From Polytrichum commune (taxonomy: Eukaryota > Streptophyta > Polytrichopsida > Polytrichales > Polytrichaceae): a stretch of DNA of 64,000 nt. The notes under the pieces are model-generated. The model searched no databases. It was not told the DNA's origin and saw only the letters and a list, made by a program, of their open reading frames with translations. This document shows positions 57,601 through 64,000 of the stretch, one piece after another. Every line of letters begins with the position of its first letter. Positions within the stretch are counted from its first letter, which is position 1. Where the stretch lies: the NCBI GenBank assembly GCA_950295325.1, contig OX485804.1, forward strand, positions 20,214,001 to 20,278,000, given 5' to 3'. The position numbers were made by a program, and so were the translations under genes.

Positions 57601-59890
57601 CTTTGGTAAAGATGAATTTACAGAAGCGCAAACTTAATTTTCATGATTTTACAAACCAATTTAGCAATAGGTTCTACCAATTTCATGGGAATCATGAATC
57701 AAGTTCATTATATAGACGACCAATTTGAGTTGAACTTTTCAACCAATGTGTACTACATGTTGTGTACAATTTCATGATATGGTACCCATGTTCACAACTT
57801 CACAAAATCGATTTCATGAATTGTATAATTTTTACTTACAAAGAACGGTACATCATGTATATAATTCTCCTAATTGCTCCCCGTGACTAGCTCTACCAAA
57901 GTTTTTATTGACCTCTCTCTTATCCAACCTTGGAGCATGTTTGCAATGATTGCTTGTACGACATCATTAATGCGACCTAATAATGTTTGATGATTTTGTA
58001 GATCATTCAGTTGGACATGGCGTTTGATGTGTCCAAATACCCATCTTGCAACATTGAGAAATGGACTATATGATGGCAAACGGAAGTAGATGTGTCCAAT
58101 ATCTTCAAAACCTTGTGGTATTTCACAAGATTTGTGAAATGGGGCATTGTCCACAAGGATGAACCTTTGTCTATCAAGGCTAGGAATGACCTTGGTTTTC
58201 ATGAATTCTTAGAACTTGTATGTATTGTAAGGCACCAAGTGTGACATTGTGTGCAATGACCCCTTTGAGTTCAACGATTTCATTGGCATCTTTGTCCTGA
58301 GCATGCCCTTTCAAATCAACATGTCGAGCGTAAATTGAAACCAACCTCATCCATGTATACAACATCGACCATATTGTCATTGAGCTCTAAACTTTTGATA
58401 CCACTCTATACACTCTCTAAGACGTTCTTCATTGTTATAATCATCTTGTTCATAAGTGCATCAACTCGAGGGTGAATCCAACTTGACTTCAAATAACTTT
58501 TGAAACACCACTGATAGATACAAGGCGTGGGGATTGAAAAACTTCATTTAGCTGACAATGGGGAGATTCTATGGTGATGTTTGGATATGCATGAAGCCTT
58601 TCTACTAACCATTGAATGTGCTTGTCTTGTAAAATTGGATAGCAAACACCACCTCTATGTTTGGGCACTAATTGACCCTCTTCTTCAAAAGCCTTGGCTA
58701 TGCTCCTAACAGTTCCGTAAGGATAATCGTAACGTTCACTTGTATCAACATAAGCCTTCATTTAAAATGCAATGTATGATTCGTGAGCGAAGTGCATCAT
58801 CTATGCGGTCATATCTATGTAGTCGACCATGCATAGCTACTGAATTGAACCAATTTAGTTCTCTAACAAAATTGTAAGCAAATCGAGACTAAGAATATTA
58901 TCAATTTCTAGAAGTGTAAAAACTACCACACGCACGATATTTGTGTGGAACATTCTCAATGACAACTTGGACCTTATGTGTTAGATGCAATTCATGTCGT
59001 AATGATTATTAGGGACATACTATAGTAGGAAAACCCTAATGGCTTTGGCCATTTGAGATTATCTAAGGTGAATTATACTCCTACAACCACTACCTTTAGG
59101 AACACACAAACACAATAGTTCAAACGTCTTTCCTTTACGCCAAATTCTTGTCATTGTTTGATAACATTGATGTGTCCATTCAAATGACCAAGAACTAGCT
59201 ACCATAAGTTGAATCTATCCAATTCAGAGGGAGACCGTCATGTAGACTAAACTATAAGCTCCAGTAATCTTCAGCAAGAATATGTGGTGATCAAGCTCTC
59301 ACTTGATCTAAATGTTGTGTGTCCACAACAAAACATTTAAAGGAGCATCACAAGTAAGTGGATTGTCTTTATTCCTCAAACTAAACGATATCGATCTATT
59401 TATCTATTTATTATCGACTTTACAAAATTTGATGCATGCACCTTCTAGAAGGAATTCAGATCCGATTGAGGTGTTTTTGCACTAGCGGTTGTGAAGAGAG
59501 CAGGTTGCTGCAAACAAAACACATTCCACAACTTGCATTGCTTCCAAATCAATTATATTGTCAGGGATAGTATCATGAAGACTCTCACTAACAATCGGAT
59601 GTTGTGAAACAAGAAGGCAAAAAATCCGAAACAAGGAAGCAAGAAGTTGAGAATACGAGAACCGTTTGGTTTGCAAGGTTAATGAAATTAGTTTGGTAGG
59701 TTCATGAAGTTGCTAAAGATAAAGGTTCACTATCCTGAAATCAAGGTGTGCCACATGTCAAGTTGGCTTAGAATAATCATGAAGTAATTAAGGTTCATGA
59801 AATTGGTAGAACACTCCGGTAACATGGGTTGGAGGGTCCATGAAGTAGCTTGGAACCTTCATGAAATTAACTTTGCACTTCCATGAGGTC
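57600..59890 (-). mobile_element. Possible Tc1/mariner-type element around a broken transposase
   Basis: GTTCTACCAATTTCATG (57671-57687) and CATGAAATTGGTAGAAC (59798-59814) form an exact inverted pair on either side of the transposase remnant, and other TTCATGAA-type motifs cluster on both sides. True ends and a TA duplication were not identified, so limits are rough. Confidence 0.35.
57870..58761 (-). pseudogene. Tc1/mariner (IS630-type) transposase, frameshifted
   Basis: Reading the minus strand: an HTH-like part (58761-58489) with GTVRSIAKAFEEEGQLVPKH; a middle part near 58366 with VVYMDEVGFNL, which contains the first catalytic Asp; and a C-terminal part (58202-57870) with RFILVDNAPFHKS, which contains the second Asp, then LPSYSPFLNVARWVFGHIK. 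Family members have an acidic residue at the Arg in NVAR, so the third catalytic residue is lost. At least one frameshift and several stops separate the parts. Confidence 0.8.
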
Positions 59891-59907
59891 ATCTTACCAA
59901 AGGAGTA

Positions 59908-59948
59908 TGTTGCATGCATGTTGGAACATTGTATGTTCCATGCATGAT
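59908..59948. repeat. Short palindrome
   Basis: GCATGTTGGAACAT and ATGTTCCATGC face each other across TGT, a possible hairpin of about 12 bp stem. Followed by CATACATGCATGCATCC. No function is suggested. Confidence 0.5.
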
Positions 59949-60835
59949 GGTATAGTCATCCTTGCCATACATGCATGCATCCCATGGAATACAAGCATGT
60001 GTTGCCCGTAACATTGTGGCCATAACACACCCGGCGTGCAACACTGATATGTCCATTCACATATTGGAAGATCCTTCAAACGCCACCTCCATTAGGCAAA
60101 GATGCCTTGCACTTAGTGATGGGCACATGGGCATGGTCCCCATGCGTTGAGATCATTGGGAGGTGCCTTGCATGGATAGCCACCATGCCAAAAAATTTAT
60201 AATGAATTTAAAACGGATTGATAATGATTTCTAATGGATATAAGATGATTAAAAACTAAACATTAATCAACACAATGCATTTGCTCCTAGCCCTGAATCA
60301 GGACACTCTTCGCGTTTTAGTCCTGATCACAAAACAATCCATCAATCAAGAGAGAGTGCCGCAACTTTTGGTTCTTTAGGTCAAAGATTTGTATTCTTTG
60401 ATTGTCTTCGCACCTTGCCAAGGTGGATCCATATGACTCCAACAACCAAACATCATTTGGTGTCTACTGCCCATGTGTAGGTATACAATTCCTCAACGAA
60501 ATAGTCAATCACTATTGCATTGCATCACCATGTTTCATGTATTTGTCGTCCAAGCTCCCCCACCCTCGACCAAAAATCATGACAAATTTGAGTTCTTGGA
60601 AGATCCAAAGAACATTGTGCCTCGTGGATGACCGGAGTCCATTATATATCCTTCAACAATTGAGTAATGTTTTGAACCCCTTTATGAACATAGTTTGTTT
60701 CTTTCCAAACATTCAAAGCAAAGTGAATGATATGGAAGTCATACACCCCAGACAGCAAAGTTTTGTACTCATTTGGATATGTAAATCCTAAGCAGCTTTG
60801 GTCCCGAGGACAATTAAGCAAGCCTACTCCCTTTA

Positions 60836-61323
60836 GGGCCACTTCACACACGAGACTGAGAGCCCGTGACCATTACACTTCAAGCACTCTCATAGGTGGA
60901 AAAGGCGGAGCCGGTCCAAGTTCGCTTCACACCATGCTTGAGGGACCAACGGAGTATACAAGTGAATGCAAGATGGATGTCAAGTCCACATGGATTCCTA
61001 CACGGCATCAAATGGATCATGTTTCATGGTCATTTGGGTTATTTTCAAAAACCATTGCTTGGAGGTAGGCCTAACACAAAACCCGTAGACCATGGCACTC
61101 CGAACACTCACAACCGTTGGTTTATTTCATTTTATCATGTGTGAGGACCCGCATGAAGAAAAATCTATTGAAATAGTATTCGGTTGAGGGCTTTGTCACA
61201 TATGACTTCCACACTACACATGAGGGTCTGTGACCACACCACATGATTTTGGAGGTGTCTTGGGACAACCTCTGGACCTTTTCTGTTGGGCTCTCACAAT
61301 TTCATGGTCACGGCTTTTAGCCC
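60836..61323. mobile_element. Harbinger-like MITE, third member of the 22557 family
   Basis: Starts GGGCCACTTCACACACGAGAC after TTA. The interior shares long stretches with 51508-52103 (AGGTAGGCCT, GTGAGGACCCGCATGAA). The right end has lost part of its repeat: GGTCACGGCTTTTAGCCC followed by TAA. Confidence 0.75.
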
Positions 61324-61387
61324 TAAAGCTCACTCCTATAAATTCCAAATGCGAACCGTGTTTTGCTTTTGGTGACTGTTGTGAATA

Positions 61388-62020
61388 CAGTTTAACCTTG
61401 ATAATGTCACACCATCTGTTTCACCAAAAAGAGTGATATAAACAAGGTGTGACATATTTGATAATGTCACATTTGAAGATGATGTGATATTATTAAAAAA
61501 AAAGGTAGAAAATCAAAATAAAATTACAATGTGAAAAAGAAAATAACAAATACGAGACTTCAATGTTTTTGAATGTAAAATCTAATTCAAAATTGTGAAT
61601 AACAACAAGAGCACATCATAATGTGTCATCGAGATTAGGTAAAGACCTCTCACTAGAGACAAAGAAGCTTCTAATGTCACATTGTTTTGTTGATGTTAAA
61701 TGTGCAACACCAATTCTAATGAGTTTGTCATGGATTTTTTCCATTCCTAACAAGTTCCAAGAATAGCATTGCATTTATCACAGGGGCGGCGCATGACCCT
61801 TTTGGCTACTACAATCTGTCCATCCAACCATCACATACAATCCATCCATACTTGGTATTATCACATTTACACTACGGATTTTGGAAAAAAATAGTGACAT
61901 TGCCAAGGGTGATAGGGATAATAACGAGGGAGTTTTACACTATGAAAATCGGTTTCAAACTTTTAGGTGACAATATCAAGGTGTTCTATTAACAAGGGTG
62001 ACATTATCAAGGTTAGACTG
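61388..62020. mobile_element. pogo-like non-autonomous element, TSD TA
   Basis: Ends are CAGTTTAACCTTGATAATGT then CAC, and GTGACATTATCAAGGTTAG then ACTG, an inverted pair with one mismatch, each flanked by TA (61386-61387, 62021-62022). CAGT ends with a TA duplication fit pogo/Tigger. The 633-bp interior has no transposase. Confidence 0.85.
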
Positions 62021-62894
62021 TAGCATCACTCGCGTAAAAGTACATGGGAGGTTTGCAGTACAGTAACCTAGGTCCTTGGTAGCTTATGGGATTCCTTTAT
62101 TACAAAAATAAACAATAATGCCCCCAATGAAACCGCAACAAATTTACATGAAGTTCAGCATGCGCATCGCATTGTCTAGTAATAACCAAACACTTGCATG
62201 GGTTCTTAAGCCTATCGTACACACCTAAGTCGGAATTCAAATCTCCGGAGATGGAATGGGTCAAGGCACTCTCCCTCTCAAATCTCAATCCCATTATTAA
62301 ATTACGTGTTGCATTCAATACAACAATCATATAACTTAACCTATCTACCACTGCAGTCCTAACTTAACTTCTACTGCATGTAACCTAGTACCAGTATTTT
62401 TCCTCATACTATATTTGTTATCTTCTTTCATTTGTTTCCTTTCTTTAATGTCAGTAGGCCAATTGCAAGCTTTATAGATTGTCAGTGCGATATGGGTCTG
62501 CTGGTTTAACTTGCCGTGGCGTTGGATTTGGTGTGCCATTTTCATTAGAGTGGATTTTGTGATTTGTCATGTAGTACTAAGTGTCATGTGACACCCTCTC
62601 TACACTCATCTACAAGTACCACGTGTTGTTGACATCAGTTCTTTATCATTAAAAGACAATTTTAACTATACAATGTTATCAGTGTCTTAGATTTAGATAC
62701 CTAAAAATTATTTTGTAGTGATAAAGAACTAGTGGTAGCAGCCTGTTATCTTTATAGTGCTAGTTGATGCTCCGTGATTGCATGATGGGGTCGACGATGA
62801 ATGATATGGATCGTATTAAACAAGACGTTAAATGTACAAGTTTAGAATCATTGTTTCATAAGTTCTAGGAGGGATTCCAATTCATGACACCAAC

Positions 62895-63360
62895 GAGAGG
62901 GGATTATCGCATATGGACATACCTCTCATTCGTCCAACATAAAACCCTTGAGATAGTGTGCAACATGGAGGTCACTACACTGAATATGATATTTAGTGTC
63001 ACTTGTTGTTTGGAGTTACACAATGCTATATGATTTTTTTCTTGTTTAATGTAATTATCCTACCAAGTAAAGATGCCAATGTTTCATAATGACCAAACAA
63101 TCAACATGGCCTCTGTTTGATAAAAAAATGTGACATACAATAAATAGTTATAGCATTGTGTAACTCTCGAAGTCAATGACATTTATTATTATATTTAGTG
63201 TAGTTCATTCAATTATATATAACATTTAAATAGATCCAAAGACTCCGAATCAATCTAATCCAAATCATTGGAGAGCAATCGACAAGAAAACTACATGGGA
63301 TCAAGTTTTGGTGTTGGATGGATGAGAAGTATGCTTATATGAGATAATTCCCTTTCTCCC
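62895..63360. mobile_element. Foldback/MULE-like element, 11-bp TSD, carrying a nested MITE
   Basis: GGGATTATCGCATATGGACA then TACCTCTCATTCGTCCAACA is inverted at the right end with modest divergence. ATGACACCAAC (62884-62894) and ATGACACCTAC (63361-63371) flank it, an 11-bp duplication with one mismatch. Without its insertion it would be about 237 bp, the size of the relative at 32085-32318. Confidence 0.8.
62975..63203. mobile_element. CTACAC-family MITE, copy F, nested
   Basis: Ends CTACACTGAATATGATATTT then AGTGTCACTTG, and TTATTATATTTAGTGTAG. This is the best-preserved copy (229 bp) and lies inside the foldback element, so it inserted later. With one extra pair of bases its left end reads CACTACAC. 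The target duplication is unclear (TCA and TTC). Confidence 0.85.
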
Positions 63361-63371
63361 ATGACACCTAC

Positions 63372-64000
63372 CAAGATGTGTAGTCAAAACATGCCCCTCC
63401 CCAAGTCTGTTGTTCGTTTATTCCAATTACGTCCCATTAGACTGTATCGGGGACCCTTAATGTAAGAGTCAATTCAACTAGAATCGGGGATCCCCAAACT
63501 AGAAAACGATGCATGCATTTCCACCCTCCCCCCCATGGCAGGCGTCATAGAATATTACCTTTCTAGGAGAATCGGATAATGCCAACAAAGTTGAACATAC
63601 TATAGGCTCGTAATGTAAAAGCGAGTTTCAAAGTAGGCCTCTCGCCCACTGGATTCTAGATAACAATGGGTGGGAGGTGGTCTCAAGTAGATAAACAAAA
63701 ACAAGCAACCAACCATCTTTCGGTGGCCTACTAGAATGTCGAGGACTGTGGCCTTGGGCTGCTAGACTTCCATGCACTCACTAAACATACACATACAAAC
63801 AATAAAGACTGGAAATAGCAATAGCTGGTTGGCATATACGAACACCACCCCACCAGAGCCCATCTACAATTGTCCTCATTCCCACTAGAATATGGTGGGC
63901 GAGGGGCCTAGGTGAAAACTCACCCTAAGTGTTATATTGCTTGATGTCCAAAAACACATTTGAATTCCTTGATAAAAACTAAAATATTCTTGACAGAAGA
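63372..64000. other. Intergenic DNA, nothing recognised
   Basis: No frame, repeat or family was identified to the end of the window. Confidence 0.45.

Noticed and set aside
1-64000. LTR retrotransposons
   Set aside because: I looked for paired long direct repeats and gag-pol motifs and saw none that convinced.

Overview
This is a stretch of AT-rich nuclear DNA from a land plant. Two intact split genes sit at either side of roughly 40 kb of old, nested transposon remains. One gene encodes a three-repeat MYB (MYB3R) cell-cycle regulator (minus strand, about 0.1-4.4 kb, promoter to about 5.2 kb). The other encodes a PsbP-domain protein with a twin-arginine thylakoid-lumen signal, closest in my reading to PPD6 (plus strand, 45.05-48.8 kb). 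Both use GT-AG introns of roughly 90-1,350 bp. Nothing fixes the species. The absence of recognisable LTR-retrotransposon pol genes and the mix of LINE, hAT, pogo and Harbinger relics would fit a bryophyte, lycophyte or fern, but that is only a guess.

Layout. 0.1-5.2 kb: MYB3R and its promoter, which carries a perfect mitosis-specific (MSA) motif. 5.8-6.6 kb: a decayed copy of MYB3R exons 3-5, 3,600 bp from the original. 6.6-12.0 kb: a dead LINE-like element (zinc knuckle, endonuclease start, C-terminal end) invaded by a Harbinger-like MITE, a 1.2-kb inverted-repeat element and a MULE-like MITE. 12.7-13.3 kb: a 98-bp tandem array. 17.4-19.4 kb: a Harbinger-like element with a hAT MITE nested inside. 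20.4-22.1 kb: a hAT relic keeping only its C-terminal exon. 22.5-27.9 kb: a LINE tail, four or more MITEs and a 5S-rRNA-derived fragment. 28-30.6 kb: a GC-richer block with diverged tandem repeats. 30.6-45 kb: mostly unassigned DNA with a 242-bp inverted-repeat element, a pogo-like relic and a 1.3-kb hAT-like element holding a 114-codon ORF. 49-64 kb: more MITEs, a second hAT relic, a broken Tc1/mariner-type transposase and two nested insertions.

The two genes have no visible functional link: one belongs to mitotic transcription, the other to the photosynthetic lumen. The main value of the window is its well-resolved transposon record. Many insertions have readable target-site duplications, nesting order can be worked out, and several short families recur within the 64 kb. 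I found no convincing new biological system. The oddest items are the MYB3R duplication abutting a LINE, the hAT-borne ORF at 42.5 kb, the two related hAT relics that share a tRNA-promoter-like 3' segment, and the inverted-repeat element with a 13-bp flanking direct repeat.
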